Positions 9,201-17,354 are shown, counted from the first letter of the stretch. The stretch: DNA of 64,000 nucleotides from Solibacillus sp. FSL H8-0523 (GCF_038051985.1 NZ_CP150291.1:2976001-3040000), one strand, 5' to 3'. Numbers and translations are program-made. Notes: generated from the letters alone by a model not told the origin.

Positions 9201-9379
9201 CTAGTTGTATTTTGTATGCGTACCTGAAAGTCTTCTGTACTTTTTACAATGGCTGTAAGCTGATGCTCATCCATTTCTGTAATCATTACTTTTCCCGTTT
9301 GATAAAAGGTTTGCCCCTTTTTATAAGAGACAGTGCCGCATAGCTCTTTCATTTGTTTTTCTGTTATGTTGCTGTCCAT
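6200..9379 (-). CDS. SNF2-family DNA helicase with N-terminal SWIM zinc finger
   Basis: About 1059 residues. Order: a SWIM zinc finger near residues 68-83 (C-x-C-x10-C-x-H), a long SNF2-associated region, then a full Swi2/Snf2 motor. Motor motifs: DDMGLGKT (Walker A, about 632), DEAQ (motif II, about 735), LTGTPIENS (motif III), and a motif V-VI block with AGGTGLNLTGAD and ADRAHRMGQ near 1000. It resembles B. subtilis YwqA in layout but is longer. These proteins are ATP-driven dsDNA translocases that remodel protein-DNA complexes; the biological role in Bacilli is unclear. AGGAGG is spaced 8 bases from the ATG at 9379 but abuts the ATG at 9385. Monocistronic. Confidence 0.92.
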   Translation of the reverse strand: MDSNITEKQMKELCGTVSYKKGQTFYQTGKVMITEMDEHQLTAIVKSTEDFQVRIQNTTSTKDIQTSCSCERLIQFTKKCQHVAAVLIAMQQKQQKEWQHQEQVGINNELFSIFDEQQTHGSGYQRHFEHRETLALQFVLTPMELTKNERLFTMRLKVEDIPIRSIRPFLQAVSKAKAYKIAPQFTYDQSAHCFEANQNKVLQQLTEIIQDEALYVDAALKEDAFHLFEEMLFIPPSAWQKLAPQLAKEQEVVVQSNRELFHRFHYKEAPSPLAFYVEKLDHQYVMRIPNLENALLFESYHALLMENKLYTLSTQSTKQVKDLQQLFAKQPQFVIEEKQLHHFLDVIVPKLKKIGHVEIAKDITKEQMTIPLQAKLYLDRVNNRLLAGLEFHYGQFFIQPLEDKSIADDILILRDFEKEAAILQVMDESGFTKTEGGYYMQNDELEYQFLYHTLPNLQKLAQIYTTNSVKLRIAKENNFPKIRVNVQHERTNWLEFKFEMDGVTNKQIKEILTGLTIKQKFYRLANGALLSLETHEMEEIARFLRAIPTQDEEYELTFNMPILEGLPFLEQFEQSEIFEAEESFQLFTQQLLQPEVLAFDVPESLEPVLRDYQKHGYSWLKLLANYGFGGVLADDMGLGKTIQSIAYIVSELEIIRANKQPVLIVCPSSLAYNWLYEMIKFAPEIEAIIVDGSTKERRELLTQLDTHDVVITTYPLLRRDSTFYERQHFHTVFFDEAQAFKNPLTQTARTVKKIRATNRFGLTGTPIENSLAELWSIYRVIFPQLFGALEEFKHMQRKDIARRVRPFLLRRMKEDVLLELPGKEETLDFSELLPEQKALYAAFLAKLREDTMKHLDKETFQQNKIRILAGITRLRQICCHPALFVEDYKGSSAKFEQLLRILQEAKNSGRRVLIFSQFTQMLKLIGTELTKRGEFYFYLDGQTPSEERVQLCNAFNEGESDLFLISLKAGGTGLNLTGADTVILYDLWWNPAVEEQAADRAHRMGQKHVVQVIKLIARGTIEEKMNQLQHRKKTLIADILDTEQPATLTEQDIREILMI

Positions 9380-9493
9380 GCTCATCCCCTCCTACTCATT
9401 CCCTCTATTTTCGCACGATGTCCTTACGATTTCTATCCATCTCGCTCGAAACATTCACTAACAACAAATATAAAACGATAATCGATACTTTTT

Positions 9494-9524
9494 TATTGTA
9501 AAACGATAAATTTCATTTTATGAT
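9494..9524 (+). promoter_or_regulatory. Promoter and possible autorepressor site of the DUF2975/XRE operon
   Basis: TTGTAA (9496-9501) and TATGAT (9519-9524) are 17 bp apart. A near-perfect inverted repeat TATTGT-AAA-ACGATA (9494-9508, one mismatch) overlaps the -35 box, and an extra ACGATAA lies upstream at about 9475. This suggests control by the small XRE protein encoded in the operon; that link is inference. Confidence 0.5.
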
Positions 9525-9554
9525 ATGGCTATAAACAAACTGTGAGGTGTTTTT

Positions 9555-10025
9555 ATGAAACGCGAAACTATATTTTTACGATTAGCGGTCATTATTCTTG
9601 GCTTACCGATTGTCGGCTTTTTAGCATTTTTAACGTATGATTTAATAACTGTACCAAAAAAAGAGGGCTTCTCATTATTTATTCCAATGGTGCTCGTGCT
9701 CTACTTGTCAGCGATTCCGTATTTCTTTGCCCTGTTTCAAACAATGAAGCTACTCGGACAAATCGATCGCAATGAGGCTTTTTCTAATATTTCTGTAACC
9801 GCACTTAAAAATATAAAACGCTGTGCCATTATTATTAGCGGACTATTTATCGTGGATCTTCCATTTTTATACCGTATCGCTGAAATTGATGATGCGCCAG
9901 GTGTGTTACTATTTTCACTAATGATAATTTTTGCATCCATCGTCATTGCGGTTTTTGCGGCCGTCTTACAAAAGCTCTTAACAAGCGCATTAGAAATGAA
10001 ATCTGAAAATGATTTAACGATTTGA
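9555..10025 (+). CDS. DUF2975 membrane protein (YoaS-like)
   Basis: 156 residues with four predicted membrane helices (about residues 9-28, 43-62, 92-112, 120-142). DUF2975 proteins are small integral membrane proteins of unknown activity, typically encoded directly before a 60-75 aa XRE regulator, as in B. subtilis yoaS-yozG. The same pair occurs here with a 9-bp gap. GTGAGGTG lies before the ATG. A membrane partner that modulates the regulator is a fair guess but not shown. Confidence 0.85.
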   Translation: MKRETIFLRLAVIILGLPIVGFLAFLTYDLITVPKKEGFSLFIPMVLVLYLSAIPYFFALFQTMKLLGQIDRNEAFSNISVTALKNIKRCAIIISGLFIVDLPFLYRIAEIDDAPGVLLFSLMIIFASIVIAVFAAVLQKLLTSALEMKSENDLTI

Positions 10026-10034
10026 GGTGAACAT

Positions 10035-10241
10035 ATGCCCATTATAATTAATATTGATGTCATGCTTGCAAAACGAAAAATGAGTGTCACGCAATTATCC
10101 GAACGTGTTGGGATTACGATGGCCAATATGTCGATTTTAAAAAACGGCAAAGCAAAAGCGATCCGAATTTCTACATTAGAAGCGATTTGTGAGGCACTGG
10201 ATTGCCAGCCAGGGGATGTACTAGAGTATGTGAAGGAATGA
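10035..10241 (+). CDS. Small XRE/Cro-type HTH regulator (YozG-like)
   Basis: 68 residues, essentially one helix-turn-helix. MSVTQLSERVGITMANMSIL holds helices 2 and 3, and the C-terminal CEALDCQPGDVLEYV is the typical ending of this family. DNA-binding with no separate ligand domain. GAGGTGA stands 4 bases before ATG. Co-transcribed with the DUF2975 gene; it likely autoregulates through the inverted repeat at the operon promoter. Confidence 0.88.
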   Translation: MPIIINIDVMLAKRKMSVTQLSERVGITMANMSILKNGKAKAIRISTLEAICEALDCQPGDVLEYVKE

Positions 10242-10278
10242 AAAAAAGGTCTGTCCATGATTTTTGGACAGATCCTTT
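10241..10278. terminator. Bidirectional terminator
   Basis: TCTGTCCA (10250-10257) pairs with TGGACAGA (10265-10272), extended past a one-base bulge by AAAGG/CCTTT. It ends the XRE operon and the convergent peptidase operon. Confidence 0.8.
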
Positions 10279-10285
10279 ACTTATG

Positions 10286-11269
10286 CTATCGATTTTTCTC
10301 CCATTTCACTAAAGACGGGTATGGGTCATATGCCCATTCCGTCCGGCCATTGAATTTGTAAATGCCGTAATGCAAATGCGGAGGGAATTTGCCAGCCGTG
10401 CCTTCTTTTCCGTAGCCTGTACTGCCTACATAACCGATAACTTGACCTGTCTCCACAACATCCCCCTGCTTCAACCCTTCGTCAAATGAATGTAAATGTG
10501 CGTAATAATGATAGGAGTTTTGATGATCTCGAATACCAATACGCCACCCACCGAAATCATTCCAGCCGATGATTTCAACAACACCATAAGAGGAAGAAAC
10601 AATCGGCGTGCTATAATGCGCGAAAATATCCGTACCTTCATGGATACGCCTACCACCCCAACCACGATTTGCACCGAACGTACTTGTATAGCTATACGTA
10701 TAGTTTTTGGGAATCGGGAACGTATAGCGGTTTAAATCGATTGTCCCAAACTTAGCGAACAATTTCGCGATTACTGCGATTTGGTTGACGGCCTGCTCGT
10801 TTTTATAATACTCCCACAGCGCTAATTTAAATTCCTGTTCACTATGCCCATATTTCCGCAAATAATTTGCCAGTGTAAATAATACATCTTCATCATCCAT
10901 AGGCGAGGCAACACCATCTCCGTTGCCATCAAGACCAAGCCCACCAAATAGTTGAATTGAATTCGGAGACGTATCATTTTCCAACGGATTTAATGCACCA
11001 GCCCAATACTCGTTTGAAAATTGAATGGCAATGAGGCTGTCCTTTGTCGGAATATCTTGCCGTACCGCCTGAATATTGCGCTCGTACTGATCGATTGCCG
11101 CTAAGTAATACCACGGGATGACGAAATCTTGAAATTGCACGTAGTATTTCATGCGGTGCTGGATGCTTTCTTGCCTTTTGTCTTGATCACTTGCTTGATA
11201 ATCAGCTTGCTCCACGCTTGTAACAGCAATTGCAGCGACAACCATTGCTACTAATGTTCGGTGCACCAT
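10286..11269 (-). CDS. Secreted M23-family metallopeptidase (LytM-like)
   Basis: 327 residues: signal peptide (residues 1-20), a helical middle region, and a C-terminal M23 zinc endopeptidase domain from about residue 205. Zinc ligands are visible as HEGTDIF (H-x3-D) and HLHYG (H-x-H), with HYYAHL as the additional conserved histidine motif, so it should be active. These enzymes cut peptide cross-bridges in peptidoglycan. It follows the polysaccharide deacetylase gene by 6 bp, and its GAGGT ribosome site overlaps that gene's stop. A two-gene wall-remodelling operon. Confidence 0.88.
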   Translation of the reverse strand: MVHRTLVAMVVAAIAVTSVEQADYQASDQDKRQESIQHRMKYYVQFQDFVIPWYYLAAIDQYERNIQAVRQDIPTKDSLIAIQFSNEYWAGALNPLENDTSPNSIQLFGGLGLDGNGDGVASPMDDEDVLFTLANYLRKYGHSEQEFKLALWEYYKNEQAVNQIAVIAKLFAKFGTIDLNRYTFPIPKNYTYSYTSTFGANRGWGGRRIHEGTDIFAHYSTPIVSSSYGVVEIIGWNDFGGWRIGIRDHQNSYHYYAHLHSFDEGLKQGDVVETGQVIGYVGSTGYGKEGTAGKFPPHLHYGIYKFNGRTEWAYDPYPSLVKWEKNR

Positions 11270-11275
11270 TTTACC

Positions 11276-11995
11276 TCACTTTCTAGCCTGTTGTAGCTTC
11301 AGCATTTCTGAAATGGTAATGAATGTATAGCCTTGGTTTTTAAGCTCTGGTAATAATTTTTCTAATGCTTTAACCGTTTGCTCACGATTCCCTCCGCCAT
11401 CATGAAACAAAACGACATCTCCTTGTTCCACACCAGTTAACACTTTATTAACAATTTGATTTACACCTGGATTTTTCCAATCCTCTGTATCTAAATGCCA
11501 TGACCACATGACGAGTTTATAGCCTTCGTTTGCGACATCTTTCACTAGCTTTTCCGAATAATAACCTTCAACTGGCCGGAATAACCTGGGTGAATATCCT
11601 GTAATCCCATAAAGCGTGTCATCCGTTTGCTGTATTTCTGCCATCACCTTTGAAACATTTTTTGTATAAGGATGCGTGTACGTATGATTAGCAATTTCAT
11701 GGCCGGTATCATACATACGTCGAACAATTTGCGGATACTTTTCCGCCTGCTGCCCCACAATAAAAAAAGTGCCTTTCGCATCGTATTGATCCAGTAAATT
11801 TAATACTTGTTCGGTATGTGTTGCATGCGGGCCATCATCAAATGTGAGTGCCACAACCTTTTGCTCGGTTTGAATGTCCCAAATAATATACCCTGCATCT
11901 TCATAATATTTGCGTCCTTTTTCTGCAGCTGTTCGGTCTATCATATAAAATGCAGAAACCGCCGTAAAAACAAAAATTGTTAAAAAAAAATCCAT
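11276..11995 (-). CDS. Polysaccharide deacetylase (NodB domain)
   Basis: 239 residues: N-terminal membrane anchor or signal, then a NodB homology domain. Motif 1 TFDDGPH, motif 2 HTYTHP (zinc histidines), motif 3 FRPVEGYYS, motif 4 WHLDTEDW and motif 5 VLFHDGGG are all present. It likely removes acetyl groups from peptidoglycan or a related glycan outside the cell. The 5' end is odd: the ATG at 11995 has no properly spaced ribosome site. An ATG at 12006 preceded by GAAGGAAG would read MKRKWIFF, a much better signal start, but runs out of frame at a T9 tract (minus strand of 11982-11990). See findings. Confidence 0.85.
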   Translation of the reverse strand: MDFFLTIFVFTAVSAFYMIDRTAAEKGRKYYEDAGYIIWDIQTEQKVVALTFDDGPHATHTEQVLNLLDQYDAKGTFFIVGQQAEKYPQIVRRMYDTGHEIANHTYTHPYTKNVSKVMAEIQQTDDTLYGITGYSPRLFRPVEGYYSEKLVKDVANEGYKLVMWSWHLDTEDWKNPGVNQIVNKVLTGVEQGDVVLFHDGGGNREQTVKALEKLLPELKNQGYTFITISEMLKLQQARK

Positions 11996-12091
11996 TTCCT
12001 TTTCATACGTTCGCCACTTCCTTCAAAAAATTCATTAAGCTTAGTATTGGTCATTAACGTAAAATTATCGGAGGAAGATAAAGGTTTTTAC

Positions 12092-12132
12092 AAAAAAATC
12101 CCGATTAGATTGCCGTAGCAACATAATCAGGA
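12092..12132 (-). terminator. Probable terminator downstream of WYL pseudogene
   Basis: On the minus strand TCCTGATTA pairs with TAATCGGGA (one G-U) around a 16-base loop, followed by T7. It lies just past the broken regulator gene. Confidence 0.65.
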
Positions 12133-12139
12133 AATTTGG

Positions 12140-12577
12140 TTAGCAATATCGATTGAGCATTTGCTCCTTTGTTTCCACAATTTCAGCACGAAATGCTTGT
12201 GGTCCAAGTACTTCTATATTCGTACCTTGACTAAGTAGCCACATTTTGATGCCGGTTCCGAATACCTCTGCCTTTAAAATAAGTAGCTTCTTCGGTTACC
12301 TTTGTTATTTTTGCAGTTGGCAATTGGTCTATAACCGCTTGTGTTGACGTTTATTACTCGTAATAAAATAGGCACCTTTTGTTCGATTGTACTCTAAATA
12401 TTCGTTTTGTCGTTCAGTTTCGATATAGGTACGAATATTCTCTAAATCGCGTTGAATCGTTTTTTCGCTTACCCCAAAGCGCACAGCCTCTTGTTTTTTA
12501 ACAATCCCTTGTTCCTGTTGTAGACGATCATACATCGATAAAATACGACTTACTTGCTTTTGTCTTTCCTCATTCAT
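12140..12577 (-). pseudogene. Broken HTH-WYL transcriptional regulator
   Basis: The first 82 codons (12577 down to 12329) encode an intact DeoR-like N-terminal HTH (FGVSEKTIQRDLENIR), then hit a stop after the linker TKGAYFI. Downstream, in another frame, about 12290-12140 encodes the tail of a WYL/WCX domain (WLLSQGTNIEVLGPQAF, ending EQMLNRYC and stop). Normal members are about 300 residues with a WYL ligand-binding domain between these parts; here most of it is missing and the frame is shifted. The intact HTH fragment could still be translated and bind DNA, but as a gene this looks decayed. Confidence 0.8.
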
Positions 12578-12738
12578 CCAATCACCTCGGTAGTATGTAT
12601 ATTAACGCTTTAATTGGACCTATAATGACCAAATCATCTTGTATAATATAACTAGTTAAATTAAAATCTATTATACCACAATATGGATAATACTGGTTCG
12701 CATTTAATACTATTCACACAAAATAAAGAGAGATTCAT

Positions 12739-12918
12739 ATGCCAACCCCTCAATCTCAAATGATTTTTTGTGCAAATTGTGGGAAACTTATCAAAATCGA
12801 AATATATAGGGATGTACTAACCGCCGAAGAGCTTTTGAAAAAAATGCTACCGAAAAATAAATGCCTCTGCCGCATCTGCAAAAAGAAGAAAATACTTTTT
12901 GGTGCACGCCACAAGTAA
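12739..12918 (+). CDS. Small zinc-ribbon-like protein (59 aa)
   Basis: A 59-residue frame from ATG 12739. CANC at residues 11-14 and C-x-C-x2-C at 42-47 make a plausible four-cysteine zinc ribbon, between which lies a charged helix. Lysine-rich C-terminus. The ribosome site is weak (AAAGAGAG). It lies between the broken WYL regulator (divergent) and namA. The cysteine spacing argues that it is real; no specific family is recognised. Confidence 0.55.
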   Translation: MPTPQSQMIFCANCGKLIKIEIYRDVLTAEELLKKMLPKNKCLCRICKKKKILFGARHK

Positions 12919-13007
12919 TTTACTAGAAATCTAAAAGCAATTCCTAGTAAAATAATCTGATTTTTTGTTATACTACTTGCAGTTTAGTAGAAAGTGAGGG
13001 AATTTTT

Positions 13008-14018
13008 GTGACTTTATTATTTGAACCTTTTCAATTACGTAATCTAACATTAAAAAATAAACTGGTAATGGCTCCAATGTGTATGTACGAAGCCGATCAG
13101 GACGGACTCGTAAAACCATTTCATATCGTGCACTATACTTCGCGTGCTGTAGGTGGAACAGCGTTAATTTTATTGGAAGCAACAGCTGTTGTACCAGAAG
13201 GGCGCATTACCGATCAAGATCTTGGTATTTGGTCAGTTGAGCACATCGAGGGATTATCCCAACTCACAGCACAAATGAAGCAATACGGGGCTGTACCAGG
13301 CATTCAGCTTGCACACGCTGGTCGTAAAGCAACTGTTGAGGGAGATATTTTTGCACCTTCTGCAATTGCCTTTAGTGACCATTACAAAACACCACGTGAA
13401 CTAACAATTGAACAAATTCAAGAAGTTGTCGGGGCATTTAAAAAAGCGGCTGAGCGTGCCATTCAAGCAGGCTTTGACGTATTAGAAATTCATGCCGCAC
13501 ATGGTTATTTAATTAATGAATTTTTATCGCCACTTGCGAACAAACGTAGCGATAACTACGGTGGCAGTGCTGAAAATCGCTACCGTATTTTACGTGAAAT
13601 CATTGATGCAATTCGTTCGATTTGGGACGGTGCTTTACTCGTTCGTATTTCAGCAGAAGATTATGCAGAAGGTGGCTTAACGCCAGCAGATTATGTGGAA
13701 TTTAGCCAATGGATGAAAGCACAAGATGTTGACCTCATTGATGTATCAACTGGTTCAGTTGTTCCAGCACCAATCCACCCATTCCCACTTTATCAAGTGC
13801 CTCATGCGAAAAAGGTAAAGGAAAGTGGCTTACCGGTTGGGGCTGTTGGACTGATTACAACAGGTACAGAAGCAGAGTCCATTTTACAGAATGGGGATGC
13901 TGACCTCATTATTATAGGCCGCGAGCTACTGCGCGACCCTTACTTTGCCTACCGCGCTGCGAAGGAATTAGGCGTTGAACTTGAAGCGACTGTGAAAACG
14001 TATAAGCGTGGATGGTAA
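13008..14018 (+). CDS. namA: NADPH dehydrogenase NamA (old yellow enzyme family)
   Basis: 336 residues, close to B. subtilis YqjM (338). FMN-dependent TIM barrel that reduces activated C=C bonds of enones and some nitro compounds with NADPH. Class-marking features: APMCMY with Cys25 and Tyr27 (the redox-tuning cysteine of the YqjM class), QLAHAGRK, EIHAAHGYLI with the two substrate-binding histidines, and SDNYGGS. GTG start with GAGGG upstream. Single gene, ended by a strong terminator; probably part of a response to electrophiles. Confidence 0.95.
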   Translation: MTLLFEPFQLRNLTLKNKLVMAPMCMYEADQDGLVKPFHIVHYTSRAVGGTALILLEATAVVPEGRITDQDLGIWSVEHIEGLSQLTAQMKQYGAVPGIQLAHAGRKATVEGDIFAPSAIAFSDHYKTPRELTIEQIQEVVGAFKKAAERAIQAGFDVLEIHAAHGYLINEFLSPLANKRSDNYGGSAENRYRILREIIDAIRSIWDGALLVRISAEDYAEGGLTPADYVEFSQWMKAQDVDLIDVSTGSVVPAPIHPFPLYQVPHAKKVKESGLPVGAVGLITTGTEAESILQNGDADLIIIGRELLRDPYFAYRAAKELGVELEATVKTYKRGW

Positions 14019-14032
14019 GATTAAAAAAACAA

Positions 14033-14072
14033 CACCTGTAGACGCCGTGTCTACAGGTGCTGTTTTTTTTTA
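14033..14072. terminator. Rho-independent terminator
   Basis: An 11-bp perfect stem CACCTGTAGAC (14033-14043) with 14049-14059, 5-base loop, then a T run on the plus strand. It serves namA and the convergent nucleotidase gene. Confidence 0.9.
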
Positions 14073-14074
14073 TA

Positions 14075-16438
14075 TTAGTTTGCTTTTAAAGAATACTTAC
14101 CAAAGCCATCTGTACCTTCACCGATGTACTCGATCGTTGTATTCCCTTCTAAAACATTTACTGCTTTTTTAGATGATTCAAATACTACATTTACACCTGC
14201 TGGAATCGGTGCAAATTTCCAGTTACCGTCTGCTGATGGGTCGATTGTTTTTTCTTCTAAAATGTAATCGATAATCGCTTGACGGTTTTCATCTGGATAG
14301 ATTTCTGTTGCTGTTGCATTACGTACGCCTGGGAACGTACCATTTGCACGATAGTTATTTGTAGCTACGATAAACTCTTGTGCTACATCAATTGGCTTAC
14401 CATCGAATTGTAAGTTGACAATACGAGATGCGCCTTCGTTGATTAATTTACCGTTAGGGTCATATTTTGCTGGTTGTGTAACATCGATTTCGTATGTCAC
14501 ACCATCAATTACGTCATAGTTATATGAGCGATATTCTGTGTTAATTAACTGTTGCTCTTCTTTCGAAGTTACGTCAATTTGATTGAATTGACCTGCCGAC
14601 ATTTCTAACCATTCTTTCACGTCAGCGCCTGTTACTTTTAACATTGATAATGTATTGTCATAAAGGTAAAGGTCAGCTACGTTTTTAATCGCTAATTCAC
14701 CAGCTGGAATGTACGTGTAGTAATCTGCATCACTACGTGTACCTGCTTTAAATGGTGCACCTGCCGATAATACAGGAAGGTTTTCGTACGCTGTGCCTTT
14801 CATTTTGTTTTTCACATAAATCGTTTGTGCATTGGTTACGATTTGAATTGATGGATCGTCTTGAACTTGTGAGAAGTAGCTATGAATCGTTGCTGTTGTT
14901 GTTCCTACTGCTTGACGCACATAATCAATTGTTCCTTCATGTGCTGCTTTTACGCTGTCAACCACTTCTTTTTTCACATCGGCATTGTCTTTATTGATGG
15001 CACGTACAGCACCTGTACCTGTTGCCACATTCCATTCTTCGCCGTCTTGTTCAAGCTGTAAATCAATTACACCTAAATGGCTACCATATTTACCAGGCAT
15101 GACAAGTGGTACACCGTTCATTGTCCCTTGTGCTTCATCTACATTTGTTAAAGAAGGGTCCACTTTATCTCCAGGGAATACGCCGTGCGCATGACCTGTT
15201 ACGATCGCGTCAACATCTTCAATTTTTGATAGTAAGTATGAGATATCCTCTTCGCCTGCTTCATGTGTTGCATCCCCAATACCTGAGTGAGAAAGCACGA
15301 CAATGACATCTGCACCCTCTTTTTTCATTTGAGGTACAATTGCTTCCACGGCTTGTACTGCGTCATCTACCACAACTTTACCTTCAAGGTGTGATTTATC
15401 CCATTTTAAAATTTGAGGTGGTACGATTCCTGTTACCCCAACATTAATTGTTGATTTATTACCTTGTGAATCAACTACTTCTTTTTCAATTAATACATAC
15501 GGTGTGTATTTTAACGCTTTTGTTGCTGCGTCACGTACGTTTGCATTTAAATACGGGAACGTCGCATCATCAGCTACTTCATCAAAGAAATCTAAGCCAT
15601 AGTTAAATTCATGGTTACCTAAAGTCGCTGCGTCGTAACCTAATACGTTCATCGCCGCAACAGATGGATGTGCTTCCCCATCTTTTAATGTTTGAACAGC
15701 TTGTACGTAAGAACCTAGTGGCGTACCTTGAATGGCATCCCCATTATCAACTAATAATGTATTTGGATTTTCCTTGCGTGCCTCATCGATTAATAATGCT
15801 GTTTTCGCAAGACCTAAGCTGTTTGACACAGTATCTTTATAGTAATCATAGTTCATGATGTTTGTATGAATATCTGTTGTTGCTAAAATACGTAAAGCAA
15901 CGGTTGTGTTTGTTGCTACTGGGCTGTATTCTGCTAAGAAACGTTCTAAAATTTTCTCTGCCTGCGCTTTTGTTACAGCATCTTTTGGACGGATTGTACC
16001 GTCTTCAAAGCCCTTTAATAAACCTAGGCCAATTGCTTGTGCCATTTCCGCACGGTTGCCTTTTGCGATGTTGTTACTATCTTTAAACTGATTGAGTACG
16101 TCTTCTGAAAACGTTTTGTCACTGTCAAGACCACGTGCTGCTATTATAAATGCATGTGTACGTGTTAACTTTTCATTCGGCGCAAATTCTGTAGCCGTTT
16201 TTCCTTTAATTAACTTTAGCTCGACCGCTTTTTCAATATAAGGCTTTAATGATTCTGGCACGTCTTTAAATTTTACAGATTGACCTGTTCCTAAAGGTAC
16301 GCCAAGTGCATCGATTACCTCTTTAACAAATTCACCTCGTGTAATTTGCTCGTTTTTTGCTGCCTCTGTTGGCATTGCCATAGCACCACTAGCTAAAAGT
16401 GATAACGTAAGCGCTGAAGCTGAAAGTTTTTTCCACAT
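14075..16438 (-). CDS. SLH-anchored 2',3'-cyclic nucleotide phosphodiesterase/3'-nucleotidase (CpdB/5'-nucleotidase family)
   Basis: 787 residues: signal peptide (1-26, ending AEA-like at MPTEAA), SLH repeats over about 30-170 (ITRGEFVKEVIDALG, LTRTHAFIIAARGL, NRAEMAQAIGLGL), then a metallophosphoesterase domain (ATTDIHTNIMNYDYY, DNGDAIQGTP, LGNHEFNYGLDFF, HSGIGD, GHAHGVF) and a C-terminal 5'-nucleotidase substrate domain. The IHTNIMNYDYY form is typical of the CpdB branch. SLH domains hold it on the wall through secondary cell-wall polymer, where it would release phosphate and nucleosides from outside nucleotides. GGGGGA ribosome site. Single gene. The SLH count appears to be about three, one diverged. 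Confidence 0.9.
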   Translation of the reverse strand: MWKKLSASALTLSLLASGAMAMPTEAAKNEQITRGEFVKEVIDALGVPLGTGQSVKFKDVPESLKPYIEKAVELKLIKGKTATEFAPNEKLTRTHAFIIAARGLDSDKTFSEDVLNQFKDSNNIAKGNRAEMAQAIGLGLLKGFEDGTIRPKDAVTKAQAEKILERFLAEYSPVATNTTVALRILATTDIHTNIMNYDYYKDTVSNSLGLAKTALLIDEARKENPNTLLVDNGDAIQGTPLGSYVQAVQTLKDGEAHPSVAAMNVLGYDAATLGNHEFNYGLDFFDEVADDATFPYLNANVRDAATKALKYTPYVLIEKEVVDSQGNKSTINVGVTGIVPPQILKWDKSHLEGKVVVDDAVQAVEAIVPQMKKEGADVIVVLSHSGIGDATHEAGEEDISYLLSKIEDVDAIVTGHAHGVFPGDKVDPSLTNVDEAQGTMNGVPLVMPGKYGSHLGVIDLQLEQDGEEWNVATGTGAVRAINKDNADVKKEVVDSVKAAHEGTIDYVRQAVGTTTATIHSYFSQVQDDPSIQIVTNAQTIYVKNKMKGTAYENLPVLSAGAPFKAGTRSDADYYTYIPAGELAIKNVADLYLYDNTLSMLKVTGADVKEWLEMSAGQFNQIDVTSKEEQQLINTEYRSYNYDVIDGVTYEIDVTQPAKYDPNGKLINEGASRIVNLQFDGKPIDVAQEFIVATNNYRANGTFPGVRNATATEIYPDENRQAIIDYILEEKTIDPSADGNWKFAPIPAGVNVVFESSKKAVNVLEGNTTIEYIGEGTDGFGKYSLKAN

Positions 16439-16598
16439 ACATATTCCCCCAGTATTTTATTTTATTATCATATTCATAATATCAAATTTTTCGAACAATG
16501 CAGATTATTATTATAAAATTAACAAAATATTTACACTTTCTAAAAGGAATCTCGTTTTAAATCATTTAAAAAATGTAAAAATTGAGATTTTTAAATTC

Positions 16599-16637
16599 AA
16601 AAACCCACTGAACAATTAGAATATTCAGTGGGTTTTT
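16599..16637 (-). terminator. Rho-independent terminator
   Basis: A 14-bp perfect stem (16599-16612 with 16624-16637), core CCCACTGAA, with T5 at both ends. It lies just after the 161-aa gene on the minus strand. Confidence 0.88.
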
Positions 16638-16645
16638 CGTGGTAT

Positions 16646-17131
16646 TTATTTAGCAATTGTACATTTTTCAAAAGCCTTTTTAGTTTCGCTGTATAATATT
16701 AAATTCGGAACACGGTAGGTTTCCTTCGCAATAAATATTTCTTTAAAATGCTTTTGCAACGTTACTAAACGCTCTTCTTCTGTAGAACAAAGAAAGAACT
16801 GGTTTGTCATAATATCAAATGTCGTCGTTTGAATTAATGTATCACCATCATACGTATGCACAACAAGCTTCGGTACACCAAATGTAATCTCTAATTTATG
16901 CGTAATAAGTCCGTTACAATTCTTCATGAGTTGAATGAAATCATCCAAGTAAGGCAAAGTATAAATAATTTGTTGGAATGGTAAATCCGTTAACATTGTA
17001 TTTAAAATTAGTTTAAAAAATTTAATTGTATATATGCTTTCAAAGCTACTATTTTCATCGTTATTTAACTGTTCATACGTAAAAGGAACTTCAAAAACTT
17101 TACCACTATCTGCTTTAAATGATAGATTCAC
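16646..17131 (-). CDS. Hypothetical protein (161 aa)
   Basis: Not recognised. A soluble, mixed alpha/beta protein without signal or membrane segments; it begins MNLSFKADSGKVFEVPF, which reads like a beta-sheet start. The GTG at 17131 has a plausible TAGGTG site 6 bases away; a GTG at 17140 does not. Single gene between the nucleotidase and an HpaB-like gene with its own terminator. Confidence 0.65.
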   Translation of the reverse strand: MNLSFKADSGKVFEVPFTYEQLNNDENSSFESIYTIKFFKLILNTMLTDLPFQQIIYTLPYLDDFIQLMKNCNGLITHKLEITFGVPKLVVHTYDGDTLIQTTTFDIMTNQFFLCSTEEERLVTLQKHFKEIFIAKETYRVPNLILYSETKKAFEKCTIAK

Positions 17132-17354
17132 TTGAAACACCTACTTTTTTAAATTTCGCTAAGGTGTACTAGTTACTACTAATAATACAGTAAGTAATTT
17201 CCATAGCGTCAAAAGTATTATAACACAATTAGTACAAATGTCTCTATTTAATATTTTATTCATTACTTTTGATTCACTACTAATTTTTCCGAACTCAAAT
17301 TGCTAGTAGTTAACTGTTCATTTTACATACAAACGTTAGAAATTATCGAATCCT

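Noticed and set aside
17132-17354. ACTACT/AGTAGT pairing near 17275-17315 as terminator of the HpaB-like gene
   Set aside because: Short stem, long loop and no T run on the minus strand. The interval has no gene or repeat I can support.
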